Shown here piece after piece: positions 1 to 8,680 of a stretch of 40,439 bases of DNA. Both the position numbers and the translations under genes were made by a program. The notes beneath the pieces were generated by a model. The model had not been told where the DNA came from, did not search any database, and saw nothing but the letters and a program-made list of their open reading frames with translations. The DNA is from Verrucomicrobiota bacterium (GTDB lineage: Bacteria > Verrucomicrobiota > Verrucomicrobiia > Opitutales > Opitutaceae), in the NCBI GenBank assembly GCA_025352985.1, contig JANXRL010000091.1, positions 1 to 40,439 of the forward strand, written 5' to 3'. Numbering within the stretch: position 1 is the first letter of the stretch; each line of letters opens with the position of its first letter.

Positions 1-1599
1 GGCAAGGAGGAAAACTTCTCCGGCCTGATCGATCTGGTCCACAATGTAGCCTACATTTTTGACGACACCACCGATCCGCTCGGCATGAATCCGGTCACCG
101 GCCCGATTCCCGCCGAATACGTCAAACAGGCCAAGGAATACCGCGAAAAACTGATCGAAGCCGTTTGCGACTTCGACGACGTGATTGCCGAGAAATACCT
201 TGGTGGCGAAGAGATCACGGTTGATGAATTCATCCTCGCGGTCCGCAAGGCCACGATTTCGATGAAGTTCACCGGCGTGATCCCCGGTTCCGCCTTCAAA
301 AAGAAGGGTGTCCAGCGTCTTCTCGATTCTGTTGTCACCTATCTTCCCAATCCTCTCGATGTTCCCGCCATGAAAGGCCAAGACGTCGATGGTAATGAGG
401 TGCTCGCGGTTGTTGACGACAAGGCCAAGCTGGCCGGTCTCGCGTTCAAGCTTTGGAACGATCCGTTCGTCGGTCGTCTGGTGTTCTTCCGTATCTACAC
501 CGGCAAGCTCCCCAAGGGCATGCCCCTCTACAATCCCCGCACCCGCCGCACCGAGCGCGTTTCCCGCCTCGTGCTCATGCGCGCCATGGATCGTGAGGAA
601 ATCGACATGGCCTACTCTGGCGACATCTGCGCCCTCGTCGGCGTCAAGGAAGTCATCACCGGCGATACGCTTTGCGACGAAGACTTCGATATCCGTCTGG
701 AGCCGCCGTCCTTCCCCGAGCCTGTTATCGCGATGTCCATCGAGCCCAACTCGAAGGCTGACCAGGAAAAACTCGGCATGGCGCTTCAACGCCTCGTGGC
801 CGAAGATCCTACTCTCCGCGTCAAGACCGACCTCGACACGGGTCAAACGATTCTCGCCGGCATGGGCGAACTCCACTTGGAGATCATCGTTGATCGCATG
901 AAGCGCGAGTTCAAGGTCGAGGCTACTTCCGGCAAGCCCCAGATCGCCTACCGCGAGACCATCACCGGTCCCGCCGACGGCGAAGGCAAATTCATCCGCC
1001 AGTCCGGTGGTAAGGGCCAATACGGCCACGTCGTCGTCAAGATCGAGCCCAACGAAAAGGGCAAGGGCATCGAAGTCATCAACGAAACCGTTGGCGGCTC
1101 CATCCCGAAGGAATTCATCAAGCCTGCGACCGAAGGTATTCTCGAAGCCACTAACAATGGTGTCGTCGCCGGTTACCCCGTGGTCGATGTCATCGTGCGC
1201 ATCGTTGACGGTTCCTTCCACGACGTGGACTCGTCCGAAATGGCGTTTAAGATGGCCGGCATCTTCGGCTTCAAAGACGCGATGAAAGCCGCCAAGCCCA
1301 TCCTTCTCGAACCCATCATGGGGGTCGAGGTTACCACTCCTGAAGACTATCAGGGCGACCTCATCGGCGACATCAACCGTCGTCGCGGCCGTATCAACGG
1401 CATGGAGTCCAAGAACGGCGCCTGCATCATCAATTCGAACGTCCCGCTCGAAATGTTGTTCGGCTACGTCACTGACATCCGCTCCCTCTCCAAGGGCCGC
1501 GCAAGTGCTTCGATCACCCCGTCGCACTTCGAACAAGTTCCTTCCTCTCTCCTCACCAAGATCGTCGAGACCTCCACCAAGGCTCCCGCCCGCAGCTAA
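1..1599 (+). CDS. fusA: Translation elongation factor G, 3' part (EF-G)
   Basis: GTPase that drives ribosome translocation and, with ribosome recycling factor, subunit splitting. The gene enters the window already in frame at base 1 and shows 532 residues up to the TAA at 1597-1599; the P-loop and switch regions lie upstream of the window. Visible are the end of the G domain (GKEENFSGLIDLV), domain II, domain III (MGELHLEII), domain IV (SGGKGQYGHV, whose tip enters the decoding centre) and domain V with the INRRRGRI segment. rpsJ follows after 18 bases with no tuf gene between, although many bacteria have tuf there. The long uninterrupted family match makes this secure. Only the true start and the GTP-binding motifs cannot be judged. 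Confidence 0.98.
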   Translation, partial: GKEENFSGLIDLVHNVAYIFDDTTDPLGMNPVTGPIPAEYVKQAKEYREKLIEAVCDFDDVIAEKYLGGEEITVDEFILAVRKATISMKFTGVIPGSAFKKKGVQRLLDSVVTYLPNPLDVPAMKGQDVDGNEVLAVVDDKAKLAGLAFKLWNDPFVGRLVFFRIYTGKLPKGMPLYNPRTRRTERVSRLVLMRAMDREEIDMAYSGDICALVGVKEVITGDTLCDEDFDIRLEPPSFPEPVIAMSIEPNSKADQEKLGMALQRLVAEDPTLRVKTDLDTGQTILAGMGELHLEIIVDRMKREFKVEATSGKPQIAYRETITGPADGEGKFIRQSGGKGQYGHVVVKIEPNEKGKGIEVINETVGGSIPKEFIKPATEGILEATNNGVVAGYPVVDVIVRIVDGSFHDVDSSEMAFKMAGIFGFKDAMKAAKPILLEPIMGVEVTTPEDYQGDLIGDINRRRGRINGMESKNGACIINSNVPLEMLFGYVTDIRSLSKGRASASITPSHFEQVPSSLLTKIVETSTKAPARS

Positions 1600-1617
1600 C
1601 CTCGTTCTTTTTATCGC

Positions 1618-1926
1618 ATGAAAGGCCAACGCATCCGCATCAAACTCCAAGGTTTCGACTATCGAGTGATCGACCAGTCCGCCTCGGAAATCGTCGAGAC
1701 CGCCAAGCGCTCCGGCGCTCGTGTCTCCGGCCCGATCCCTCTTCCGACCCGCATCGAGAAGCTTTCGGTTAACCGTTCCCCTCACGTCGATAAGAAGTCG
1801 ATGGAGCAGTTCGAGACGCGCACGCACAAGCGCCTTATCGACATCATCGAGCCCACCGCCCAAACGGTGGACGAGCTCAAGAAACTCAACCTTCCCTCCG
1901 GCGTCGATATCACCATCAACGTTTGA
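1618..1926 (+). CDS. rpsJ: 30S ribosomal protein S10
   Basis: Small-subunit head protein that also acts as NusE in transcription antitermination. The 102 residues match the usual family length. The N-terminal [19 protein letters not shown], the central [20 protein letters not shown] stretch and the [14 protein letters not shown] helix are all diagnostic. The ATG at 1618 is the only sensible start and has no recognisable Shine-Dalgarno sequence in front of it (the spacer is T-rich). It is the first gene of the classical S10 block here, but it sits only 18 bases behind fusA, so str-type and S10-type operons appear joined. Confidence 0.98.
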   Translation: MKGQRIRIKLQGFDYRVIDQSASEIVETAKRSGARVSGPIPLPTRIEKLSVNRSPHVDKKSMEQFETRTHKRLIDIIEPTAQTVDELKKLNLPSGVDITINV

Positions 1927-2042
1927 GTTAACCCAAAGTCACTTCACACATCAGTTGCTGCCCATGTGCGCACCGCGCACCGCTGGGTTTCCACTAATGT
2001 AGGTTGTTAAACGGAAATTCTTTCCACCTACCACTTAGCACC
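1927..2042 (+). promoter_or_regulatory. Structured leader between rpsJ and rplC
   Basis: This 116-base spacer is much longer than most others in the operon. It contains AACCCA at 1930-1935 able to pair with TGGGTT at 1984-1989, enclosing a second small stem, GTGCG at 1966-1970 with CGCAC at 1976-1980 around a five-base loop. A short leader in this position could serve as a ribosomal-protein autoregulation site (L4 regulates S10 operons in some bacteria) or hold an internal promoter. That role is inference; only the spacer length and the pairing are seen. Confidence 0.3.
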
Positions 2043-2690
2043 ATGTCCTCTACGCTATTAGGCAAAAAACTCGGCATGACGCAGGTCTACGACGCTAAAA
2101 ACGTCCTAGTCCCCGTCACCGTGGTCGAAGCCGGCCCTTGCCCGGTCGTCCAAGTAAAAACGAAACAGATCGACGGTTACGATGCCGTTCAGATCGGTTT
2201 CTCCAAGCAAAAGTCGAAGAACGCTTCGAAGGCTGAACAGAACCACGCCAAAAAGGCTGGTCTCGTAGAGACGCCCCGCGTCCTCCGTGAAGTTCGTCTC
2301 GAAGGCGCTTCAACCCTCAAGGTCGGTGACGTTGTCACCGTCGCTGATTTTCAGGAAGGCCAGCTCGTTGACGTCAGTGGCGTCACCAAGGGCAAAGGCT
2401 TCCAGGGCGTCGTGAAACGCTTCCGTGTTGGCGGCGGTCCCGCCACCCACGGTTCCATGTTCCACCGCCGCATCGGTTCCATCGGTATGCGCCAGACTCC
2501 TGGCCGCGTCTGGAAGAACCAAGCGATGCCTGGCCACATGGGCCAGCTCTCCCGCACCATGCAGAATCTCATTATCGTGAAGATTCTCCCCGAGAAGAAC
2601 CTTCTTCTCGTCAAGGGCGCCATTCCCGGCGCCAACGGTGATGACGTCGTCGTCCGCACCGCCATCAAGGGCCAGCCCAAGAAAGCCTAA
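2043..2690 (+). CDS. rplC: 50S ribosomal protein L3
   Basis: Early-assembly large-subunit protein that reaches the peptidyl transferase centre. The start at ATG 2043 gives 215 residues beginning MSSTLLGKKLGMTQVYD, the standard L3 N-terminus; an earlier in-frame codon at 2004 would add an unrelated tail and is rejected. The conserved core KGKGFQGVVKRF, GGPATHGSMFHR and GSIGMRQTPGRVWKNQAMPGHMG is complete. No Shine-Dalgarno site is visible before the chosen start. rplD follows after 20 bases. Confidence 0.97.
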   Translation: MSSTLLGKKLGMTQVYDAKNVLVPVTVVEAGPCPVVQVKTKQIDGYDAVQIGFSKQKSKNASKAEQNHAKKAGLVETPRVLREVRLEGASTLKVGDVVTVADFQEGQLVDVSGVTKGKGFQGVVKRFRVGGGPATHGSMFHRRIGSIGMRQTPGRVWKNQAMPGHMGQLSRTMQNLIIVKILPEKNLLLVKGAIPGANGDDVVVRTAIKGQPKKA

Positions 2691-2710
2691 CCCTTAAGGA
2701 CACCTACGAC

Positions 2711-3346
2711 ATGAAACTCAAAGTTTTCAGCTCCGACGGCAAGACCTCCCGCGAACAAGACTTCGCCGGTCTGCCCACCTTCGAAGGCGACAAGGGCCTT
2801 CAGGCGGTCAAAGAAGTGATCGTCGCTATCAACGCCAACAACCGCCTCGGCACCCACTCCACGAAAACCCGTGGCGAAGTGTCCGGTGGCGGCAAGAAGC
2901 CCTGGCGCCAGAAGGGCACTGGTCGCGCCCGCGCCGGTTCCACCCGCTCCCCGATCTGGGTAGGCGGTGGCGTCGTCTTCGGCCCCAAGCCCCGCGACTA
3001 CTCCAAGAAGATCAACTCCAAGGTTAAGGCTCTCGCCTTCAGCCGCGCGTTGTTCGACCGCGTTTCCGCCGGCGAAATCGACGTCATCGACGCCTTCGAA
3101 ATTAAGCCGGTTAAGACGAAGGTCATGAACCAGATCATCGAGCGCATCGCCCCCAAGGGTAAGATCCTCATCGTGGACCACGAATTCACCGCCGACACCG
3201 CCCGCGCTGTCTGCAACCTCGAGCGCATCTCCGTCCAGGAGGCCAGCGCTCTCAACACCCTCGATCTTGCTCAATACAAGAAGATCATCGTGAGCGCCAA
3301 GGCGCTCGAAACCATTATCGCCCGCGTCAACGGAGGTAAGAACTAA
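2711..3346 (+). CDS. rplD: 50S ribosomal protein L4
   Basis: Large-subunit protein lining the exit tunnel; in some bacteria it also represses its own operon. The 211 residues include the tunnel-loop signature [20 protein letters not shown] and the following [13 protein letters not shown] segment. An AAGGA at 2696-2700 precedes ATG 2711 at a usable distance. The stop TAA shares its last base with the ATG of rplW (TAATG at 3344-3348), which indicates translational coupling. Confidence 0.97.
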   Translation: MKLKVFSSDGKTSREQDFAGLPTFEGDKGLQAVKEVIVAINANNRLGTHSTKTRGEVSGGGKKPWRQKGTGRARAGSTRSPIWVGGGVVFGPKPRDYSKKINSKVKALAFSRALFDRVSAGEIDVIDAFEIKPVKTKVMNQIIERIAPKGKILIVDHEFTADTARAVCNLERISVQEASALNTLDLAQYKKIIVSAKALETIIARVNGGKN

Positions 3347-3627
3347 TGAACGCTGGAAAAGTTCTCAAACTCGTCCGCCTCACTGAAAAGTCTAACAAAC
3401 TTTCCTCTGAGCTCGGCCAATACACCTTCGAGGTCGCCATCGGCACCAACAAGCATCAGATCGCGGAAGCCGTCGAGAAGACCTTCAAGGTCTCCGTCAC
3501 CCGCGTGAACACTTCCGTTTACCGCGGAAAGAATAAAAAGAGCCGTCAAGGCCGTCCCAGCATCACGTCAGACTACAAGAAGGCCATCGTGACGCTGAAG
3601 ACCGGCGACAAGATCGAGCTCGTCTAA
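3346..3627 (+). CDS. rplW: 50S ribosomal protein L23
   Basis: Large-subunit protein at the tunnel exit, the docking point for trigger factor and SRP. The 93-residue product has the family pattern RLTEKSNKLSSELGQYTFEVA followed by the basic extended loop (VYRGKNKKSRQGRPS) and a C-terminal beta strand. One of the few clear Shine-Dalgarno sequences of the operon, GGAGG at 3332-3336 inside the end of rplD, sets ATG 3346 as the start. The gene overlaps rplD by one base. Confidence 0.97.
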   Translation: MNAGKVLKLVRLTEKSNKLSSELGQYTFEVAIGTNKHQIAEAVEKTFKVSVTRVNTSVYRGKNKKSRQGRPSITSDYKKAIVTLKTGDKIELV

Positions 3628-3644
3628 CCCGGAGAACATACAAC

Positions 3645-4514
3645 ATGCCTCTTACTCCTATCCGTCGTCCCCTCACGCCTTCCCAGCGCTTCACGCAGCT
3701 GAACAAGCCCGAGGGTCTTTCCAAGAAGCGCCCCGAGGCTGCCCTCACCGAAGCCAAGCCCAAGACCGGTGGTCGCAACGTCTATGGCCGCATCACATCG
3801 CGTCGTCGCGGCGGTGGCCACAAGAAGCTTTACCGCATCATCGACTTCAAGCGCGACATTCTCGACATGCCCGCCAAGGTGCAGGCGATCGAGTATGATC
3901 CCAACCGCACCGCTCACATCGCCCTACTGGCTTACACCAGCGGCGAGAAGCGCTACATCATCGCCCCGAAGGGCCTTAAGGCTGGCGACACCATCTTCGC
4001 CTCCGACAAGGCCTCGTTGAACGACTTCAACGTCGGCAACAACTTCCCCCTGTCGATCATCCCTCCCTCCACGAAGCTGCACAACGTCGAGCTCGTCCCG
4101 GGCCGCGGCGCCCAGCTCGGTCGCACGGCCGGCACTTCCATCGAACTCGTCAACGTCGAGAATGGTGCCGCCCAGATCAAGCTCCCCTCCGGCGAAATCC
4201 GTCTGGTCAACCCCGCCTGCCGCGCCACCATCGGTGAAGTCGGCAACGGTGACCAGATCAACGCTTCGCTCGGCAAGGCCGGCCGCAATCGCTGGCTCGG
4301 CAAACGTCCCCGTCAGCGCGGCGTTTCCATGAATCCGGTCGATCACCCCAACGGTGGCGGTCAGGGCAAGTCCAAGGGCGGCGGCGGTCGCCAGCACCTC
4401 GTTTCCCCCTGGGGCCAGCTCGCCAAGGGCTTCCCGACCCGCAAACGCTCGAAGCCCTCGAGCAGCCAGATCCTTGTGCGCCACAACGGCCGCAAGCCCC
4501 GCGGCCAGAAGTAA
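3645..4514 (+). CDS. rplB: 50S ribosomal protein L2
   Basis: Highly conserved primary 23S rRNA-binding protein needed for subunit joining and peptidyl transfer. The 289-residue protein carries GRITSRRRGGGHKKLYR near residue 45, LPSGEIRLV, and the C-terminal RGVSMNPVDHPNGGGQG box containing the histidine often linked to the catalytic centre. A GGAG lies 13 bases before ATG 3645. It is slightly longer than the usual 275 residues because of an extra N-terminal stretch (about residues 20-40). Confidence 0.98.
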   Translation: MPLTPIRRPLTPSQRFTQLNKPEGLSKKRPEAALTEAKPKTGGRNVYGRITSRRRGGGHKKLYRIIDFKRDILDMPAKVQAIEYDPNRTAHIALLAYTSGEKRYIIAPKGLKAGDTIFASDKASLNDFNVGNNFPLSIIPPSTKLHNVELVPGRGAQLGRTAGTSIELVNVENGAAQIKLPSGEIRLVNPACRATIGEVGNGDQINASLGKAGRNRWLGKRPRQRGVSMNPVDHPNGGGQGKSKGGGGRQHLVSPWGQLAKGFPTRKRSKPSSSQILVRHNGRKPRGQK

Positions 4515-4532
4515 TCTTACACCCTTACCAAC

Positions 4533-4811
4533 ATGGCACGCTCCATCAAAAAAGGTTTCTTCGTCGATTACCACCTGCTCGAGAAAATCGAGAAGGCCGT
4601 CAAGGCCGGTGGCTCCAAGAAACCCATCCAGACCTGGTCCCGCCGCTCGACGATCACGCCCGATTTCATCGGCCACACGTTCAGCGTTCACAACGGCAAG
4701 GCTTTCATCTCCGTGCACGTCACCGAGAACATGGTCGGTCACAAACTGGGCGAATTCGCGCTTACCCGCGTGTTCAAGGCTCACGGTGGCATGACCCGCA
4801 AGGAAATCTAA
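4533..4811 (+). CDS. rpsS: 30S ribosomal protein S19
   Basis: Small-subunit head protein contacting S13 and the intersubunit bridge. The 92 residues begin [19 protein letters not shown] and contain [23 protein letters not shown] split across the centre, then [12 protein letters not shown], all typical. There is no Shine-Dalgarno sequence before ATG 4533 (CA-rich leader). Unlike the usual order, rplV does not follow at once: an exported protein gene is inserted downstream. Confidence 0.97.
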   Translation: MARSIKKGFFVDYHLLEKIEKAVKAGGSKKPIQTWSRRSTITPDFIGHTFSVHNGKAFISVHVTENMVGHKLGEFALTRVFKAHGGMTRKEI

Positions 4812-4828
4812 GTTCGTTCACCGCCGCC

Positions 4829-5164
4829 ATGCTCCGTCGCCTCCTCCAGTTTGCCGCCGTCATCGCCGTCGCTTCCGCGACGACGCTGTCGGCTGCGCTG
4901 GTCGATACGCGTTCGGTCGAGGCGGCTCCGGTGGTGTCCGTGCGCGTCACGCGCGTCGCGGACATCGTGCTCCTCGGAGCCGGCTTCACCGCTGGTCTCC
5001 GTCAGGGCATGGTCTGCCGCATCACCCGTGGAGATATGGATGTCGCCGAGGTTGTCCTCGTCGATCTCCGCCTCCGCTCCGGTGCCGCGCTCATCCTGCA
5101 ACTCGCCCCCGGTCAATCGATCCGGACCGGCGACGTCGCCACCGTCAAAACTCTCAAAGCATAA
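4829..5164 (+). CDS. Small exported protein of unknown function inside the S10 operon
   Basis: A 111-residue protein starting at ATG 4829, 18 bases after rpsS. The first 25 or so residues form a typical signal peptide (MLRRLLQFAAVIAVASATTLSAA), so the product is probably periplasmic or envelope-associated. The rest looks like a compact beta barrel: GAGFTAGLRQGMVCRITRG, then VAEVVLVDLRLRSGAALIL, then IRTGDVATVKTL. This pattern resembles the C-terminal barrel seen in FlgT-like and other envelope proteins, but I cannot assign a family with confidence. It is oriented with the operon, has normal codon use, and sits where bacteria normally have no gene between rpsS and rplV. The function is unknown. 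Confidence 0.8.
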   Translation: MLRRLLQFAAVIAVASATTLSAALVDTRSVEAAPVVSVRVTRVADIVLLGAGFTAGLRQGMVCRITRGDMDVAEVVLVDLRLRSGAALILQLAPGQSIRTGDVATVKTLKA

Positions 5165-5177
5165 TAAACACATCAAA

Positions 5178-5215
5178 AGGGCAGGGGACTTTTCAGTCCT
5201 GCTGTCGCCCCTAAA
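5178..5215 (+). promoter_or_regulatory. Intergenic hairpin before rplV
   Basis: The spacer between the exported protein and rplV can fold: GCAGG with AC (5181-5189, two G bulged) pairs with GT and CCTGC (5196-5202) around a T-rich loop, and GGGC (5179-5182) or the neighbouring G run can alternatively pair with GCCC (5207-5210). It could be an attenuator or processing site separating the inserted gene from rplV. The role is inferred. Confidence 0.35.
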
Positions 5216-5230
5216 AAGGAATCTCAAACC

Positions 5231-5572
5231 ATGGAAGTCCAAGCCCTCACCCGATACGCTCGCATGTCCCCTAAAAAGGTCCGCGAAGTCGTCCGCACCA
5301 TCCAAGGCCGCAAAGCCAACGATGCCGTCGATCTGCTTACGCTGATCCCTCGCAAGTCCGCCCGCCTGATCGTCAAGACGCTCAAGAGCGCCATCGCGAA
5401 CGCCGAAAACAACAACAACCTCTCCGCCGATTCCCTGATCGTGAAGAGCGCCCTCGTTGAAAACGGACCTGTTCTCAAGCGCTTCAAGGCTGGCGCCCGC
5501 GGCACCGCGATGCCCCGCCGCAAGAAGATGTCCCATATCCGCATCGTCCTCTCCGACGGCAACTCCAACTAA
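5231..5572 (+). CDS. rplV: 50S ribosomal protein L22
   Basis: Large-subunit protein whose beta hairpin lines the exit tunnel next to L4. The 113 residues show ALTRYARMSPKKVREVVRTI at the start and the tunnel hairpin FKAGARGTAMPRRKKMSHI near the end, both characteristic. An AAGGA at 5216-5220 stands before ATG 5231. rpsC follows after 9 bases. This is the first ribosomal gene after the inserted exported-protein gene. Confidence 0.97.
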   Translation: MEVQALTRYARMSPKKVREVVRTIQGRKANDAVDLLTLIPRKSARLIVKTLKSAIANAENNNNLSADSLIVKSALVENGPVLKRFKAGARGTAMPRRKKMSHIRIVLSDGNSN

Positions 5573-5581
5573 TTTAATCCC

Positions 5582-6217
5582 ATGGGCCAAAAGACCAATC
5601 CGATCGGCTTCCGTCTCGCCGTCCGCCGCAACTGGCAGTCCCGCTGGTATGCTACCAAGAAAGACTTCGCCAAGCTCCTCCTCGAGGACCAGATCATCCG
5701 TTCCAAGCTGATGGAGAAGTTGAAGCAGGCATCCGTGCCTCGCATCTTCATCGAACGCGCCTCCAACCGCGTCCGCGTCAAGATCTACACCGCCCGTCCT
5801 GGCATCGTCATCGGCCGCAAGGGCGCCGAGATCGAGAACATCAAGGCCGAACTCGCGAAGCTCACCGGCAAGGACATCCTCCTCGACATCGTCGAAGTGA
5901 AGAAGCCCGAGATCGAGGCTCAGCTCGTCGCCGAGAACGTATGTCTCCAGCTAGAGCGCCGTATCGCTTTCCGCCGCGCCATGAAGAAGGCCGTCGAAAT
6001 GGCCATGGCTCTCGGTGCTGAAGGTATTCGTATCCAGTCCTCGGGTCGCTTAGGTGGTGCTGACATCGCCCGCCGCGAGTGGCAACGCAAGGGCCGCGTG
6101 CCCCTGCATACCCTCCGCGAGAACATCGACTACGGCTTCGCCGAGGCGAACACCGTTTACGGCAAGATCGGCGTCAAATGCTGGATCTGCAAAAAAGAAA
6201 CCGACGTGACGCTCTAA
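5582..6217 (+). CDS. rpsC: 30S ribosomal protein S3
   Basis: Small-subunit protein at the mRNA entry channel with helicase activity together with S4 and S5. The 211-residue product begins [18 protein letters not shown], has the KH-domain GxxG loop in [12 protein letters not shown] (about residues 74-85), and the C-domain [13 protein letters not shown]. The length is near the family norm. No Shine-Dalgarno sequence is seen before ATG 5582. Confidence 0.98.
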   Translation: MGQKTNPIGFRLAVRRNWQSRWYATKKDFAKLLLEDQIIRSKLMEKLKQASVPRIFIERASNRVRVKIYTARPGIVIGRKGAEIENIKAELAKLTGKDILLDIVEVKKPEIEAQLVAENVCLQLERRIAFRRAMKKAVEMAMALGAEGIRIQSSGRLGGADIARREWQRKGRVPLHTLRENIDYGFAEANTVYGKIGVKCWICKKETDVTL

Positions 6218-6258
6218 CCGGCCGCTCGCTCTAACCATTTAACACAAGAGAAACCACC

Positions 6259-6681
6259 ATGGCTCTCGCTCCGGCACGCACCAAATACCGCAAATCACAA
6301 AAGGGTTCCCGCAAGGGCAACGCTAAGCGCGGTAACACTATTTCATTCGGCGAATTCGGCCTCCAGTCCCTGACCCGCGGTCCCATGACCGGTCAGCAGA
6401 TCGAAGCCGCCCGCGTCACCATTTCGCGCCACCTCAAGCGCAAGGGAAAACTCTGGATTCGTATCTTCCCCCACAAGCCAATTACCAAGAAGCCCGCCGA
6501 AACGCGAATGGGCTCAGGTAAAGGTCCGGTCGAATACTACGTCGCCCAGATCAAGCCCGGTGCCGTCCTCTTCGAACTCGCCGGTGTCCCGGTGAGCGTC
6601 GCAAAGGAAGCCTTCCGCCTCGCCGACGCCAAACTGCCCTTCCACTGCCGCTTCATCGTGCGTGAAGGCTCCGCTGAATAA
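6259..6681 (+). CDS. rplP: 50S ribosomal protein L16
   Basis: Large-subunit protein near the A-site tRNA elbow. The 140 residues include [37 protein letters not shown] and [19 protein letters not shown], the last carrying the conserved arginine region that is hydroxylated in some bacteria. The 41-base spacer before it has only a weak purine run (AAGAGAAA). rpmC follows after 27 bases. Confidence 0.98.
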   Translation: MALAPARTKYRKSQKGSRKGNAKRGNTISFGEFGLQSLTRGPMTGQQIEAARVTISRHLKRKGKLWIRIFPHKPITKKPAETRMGSGKGPVEYYVAQIKPGAVLFELAGVPVSVAKEAFRLADAKLPFHCRFIVREGSAE

Positions 6682-6708
6682 TCAGCCGCCAACCAACCAA
6701 ACACCGCC

Positions 6709-6912
6709 ATGAGCACCTACAAGGAAATCAGTGAACTCGCCCCCGTCGAGATCGCCACTAAGCTTAACGAAAACCGCGAAAAACTCCTCCAGCTCCGCCT
6801 GCGCAAGCAGACGGGCCAAGTCGAGAAGACCTCCGAGCTCCGCTCCCTCCGCAAGGACGTCGCCCGCCTCGAGACCGCGAAGACCGCCAAGAACAAGAAG
6901 GCCGCCGCCTAA
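6709..6912 (+). CDS. rpmC: 50S ribosomal protein L29
   Basis: Small helical protein at the tunnel exit beside L23. The 67 residues form two helices: [19 protein letters not shown] and the family core [34 protein letters not shown] split by a short turn. A lysine/alanine tail ends the protein. The leader before ATG 6709 is CA-rich with no Shine-Dalgarno sequence. The expected order rplP-rpmC-rpsQ supports the call. Confidence 0.95.
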   Translation: MSTYKEISELAPVEIATKLNENREKLLQLRLRKQTGQVEKTSELRSLRKDVARLETAKTAKNKKAAA

Positions 6913-6947
6913 CCGCGCCCCGCGCCGTCTCCAACCCGCATACGAAC

Positions 6948-7280
6948 ATGTCCACCACGACCCGCAATTCCCGCAAGGACCTCATCGGTTTCGTCACCAG
7001 CCGCTCCGGTGACAAGTCCATCAAGGTCACCGTTCCCTATAAGATTCCTCATCCCCTCTACCAGAAGGTCATCAATCGTAAAACCGTTGTGCACGTTCAC
7101 GACGAGAAGAACGAGACCAAGGTCGGCGACAAGGTCGAGATCATGGAAACCCGCCCCCTCAGCCGCCTCAAGCGCTGGCGCGTGGTGAAAGTCCTTGAGG
7201 CCGCCATCCTCGCCGACGGTGCCGCCATCAGCGAAAAAGACGTCGCCGAGCTCGTCCCCACGAAGACGACCAAGGTTTGA
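6948..7280 (+). CDS. rpsQ: 30S ribosomal protein S17, C-terminally extended
   Basis: Primary 16S rRNA-binding protein of the body. The core is recognisable: GFVTSRSGDKSIKVTV, HPLYQKVINRKTVVHVHDE, VGDKVEIMETRPLSRLKRWRVV. At 110 residues it is about 25 longer than typical S17; the extra part is a C-terminal tail (about residue 84 onward, AAILADGAAISEKDVAELV). ATG 6948 has no Shine-Dalgarno sequence. Confidence 0.96.
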   Translation: MSTTTRNSRKDLIGFVTSRSGDKSIKVTVPYKIPHPLYQKVINRKTVVHVHDEKNETKVGDKVEIMETRPLSRLKRWRVVKVLEAAILADGAAISEKDVAELVPTKTTKV

Positions 7281-7308
7281 TTAGATAACATTTAAAAAGT
7301 AAAACATC

Positions 7309-7674
7309 ATGCTCCAACTCCGCTCCTGGATGGACGTCGCCGATAACACCGGCGCGCGCCGTGCCATGTTCATCAGCAAAAAAGGCCAGAACACCACCAC
7401 CGCCGGCGTGGGTGATGTCATTACTGTCCACATCAAGGAAAGTTCCACCGATGCCAGCGTGAAAAAGGGTGAGGTCGCCAAGGCCGTCATCATCCGCACG
7501 AAGGCCCCGGTCCGCCGTTCCGACGGCAGCTACCTTCGCTTTGACAGCAACGCCATCGTCATCATCGGCACCGACGGCAATCCCAAGGGCACCCGTATCT
7601 TCGGCCCTGTCGCCCGCGAACTGCGTGCGAAGAACTTCATGAAGATCATCTCGCTCGCTCCGGAGGTTCTCTAA
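7309..7674 (+). CDS. rplN: 50S ribosomal protein L14
   Basis: Large-subunit interface protein forming a bridge with 16S rRNA and the docking site for RsfS. The 121-residue protein has [53 protein letters not shown] and the C-terminal [23 protein letters not shown], a textbook L14. Length and start at ATG 7309 agree with the family. rplX begins one base after its stop. Confidence 0.98.
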   Translation: MLQLRSWMDVADNTGARRAMFISKKGQNTTTAGVGDVITVHIKESSTDASVKKGEVAKAVIIRTKAPVRRSDGSYLRFDSNAIVIIGTDGNPKGTRIFGPVARELRAKNFMKIISLAPEVL

Positions 7675-7675
7675 C

Positions 7676-7945
7676 ATGGCTTCTACTAAATATCACGTTA
7701 AACGCGGCGACGAAGTCGTCGTTATCGCCGGCTCCCACAAGGGCAAATCGGGCAAGGTCCTCGAGATCCTCCCTGCCAAGTCGCGCGTGCGCGTCGAAGG
7801 CGTTGCCATGATGAAGCGCCACATGAAGAAATCGCAGGAAAACCCCAACGGCTCGATCGTTGAGCGCGAGGGTTCCGTGCACGTCTCCAACCTCCAGAAA
7901 AAAGCCGTTTTCGACGCCTCCAAAAAACGCGCCGTGAAGGTCTGA
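7676..7945 (+). CDS. rplX: 50S ribosomal protein L24
   Basis: Assembly initiator of the large subunit, located near the tunnel exit. The 89-residue protein has the KOW motif region HVKRGDEVVVIAGSHKGKSGKVLEI followed by EGVAMMKRHMKKSQENPNGSIVERE. A strong Shine-Dalgarno GGAGG at 7662-7666, inside the end of rplN, fixes ATG 7676 as start. The gene is followed by a 124-base spacer with a terminator-like hairpin. Confidence 0.96.
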   Translation: MASTKYHVKRGDEVVVIAGSHKGKSGKVLEILPAKSRVRVEGVAMMKRHMKKSQENPNGSIVEREGSVHVSNLQKKAVFDASKKRAVKV

Positions 7946-7974
7946 TTTCCGCGACTTCTAAAATAGAACTTGCC

Positions 7975-8010
7975 AGGGGCGACGCTACCTCGTGTAACTT
8001 CGCCCCTTTT
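7975..8010 (+). terminator. Terminator-like hairpin between rplX and rplE
   Basis: AGGGGCGA at 7975-7982 pairs perfectly with TCGCCCCT at 8000-8007, enclosing 17 bases, and the stem runs straight into TTTT (8007-8010). The large loop and short T run suggest partial termination or an attenuator rather than a full stop, since rplE-rplO must be transcribed. No obvious promoter could be picked out in the remaining 60 bases before rplE. Confidence 0.5.
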
Positions 8011-8069
8011 CGCCTAAACACACACACTCAAATTGTCGCCGGGTCGGTAATCCGTCGGCTCTTACCATA

Positions 8070-8669
8070 ATGAGCAGCAAATACATCCCTTCCCTCAAAA
8101 AGCTCTACACAGAGCAGATCGTCCCTGAGCTCGTTAAGAGTCGCGGCTACAAGAACACGCACGAAGTTCCGAAGATCACCAAGATCTCGTTGAACACCGG
8201 CATCGATGCCGAAGCCGACAAGAACCAGATCGGCGACGTCGCCCGCGACCTCGCCGCTATCGCCGGCCAGAAGCCCGTTCTCTCCAAGTCCAAGAAGGCC
8301 ATCTCGAATTTCAAACTTCGCGAAAATCAGGTCGTTGGCGCCCACGTCACCCTCCGCGGTGATCGCATGTGGGAATTCCTCCAGCGCTTGCTGGCGGTTG
8401 CCCTCCCCACCATCCGCGACTTCCGCGGCGTCGGCTCCAAGCTCGACGGCCAAGGTAACTACAACCTCGGCATTTCCGACTTCACCATCTTCCCGGAAAT
8501 CACCGTGGAAAACGTCAAGAAGACCATGGGTCTCGACGTTACCATCGTCACTACCGCGAACACCGACGAAGAAGGCCGCGAGCTCCTAAAGCTCCTCGGC
8601 ATGCCCTTCCGTCGCACCGAGGCTCAGGTCGCCGCCGACGCTGCCGCCGCCAAGACCAACGCCGCCTAA
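8070..8669 (+). CDS. rplE: 50S ribosomal protein L5
   Basis: 5S rRNA-binding protein of the central protuberance. The 199 residues contain [36 protein letters not shown] split by the RNA-binding loop, [37 protein letters not shown] and [20 protein letters not shown], all diagnostic. A short alanine-rich tail (about 15 residues) follows the normal C-terminus. The start at ATG 8070 lacks a Shine-Dalgarno sequence. Confidence 0.97.
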   Translation: MSSKYIPSLKKLYTEQIVPELVKSRGYKNTHEVPKITKISLNTGIDAEADKNQIGDVARDLAAIAGQKPVLSKSKKAISNFKLRENQVVGAHVTLRGDRMWEFLQRLLAVALPTIRDFRGVGSKLDGQGNYNLGISDFTIFPEITVENVKKTMGLDVTIVTTANTDEEGRELLKLLGMPFRRTEAQVAADAAAAKTNAA

Positions 8670-8680
8670 CCTTTCCGACA

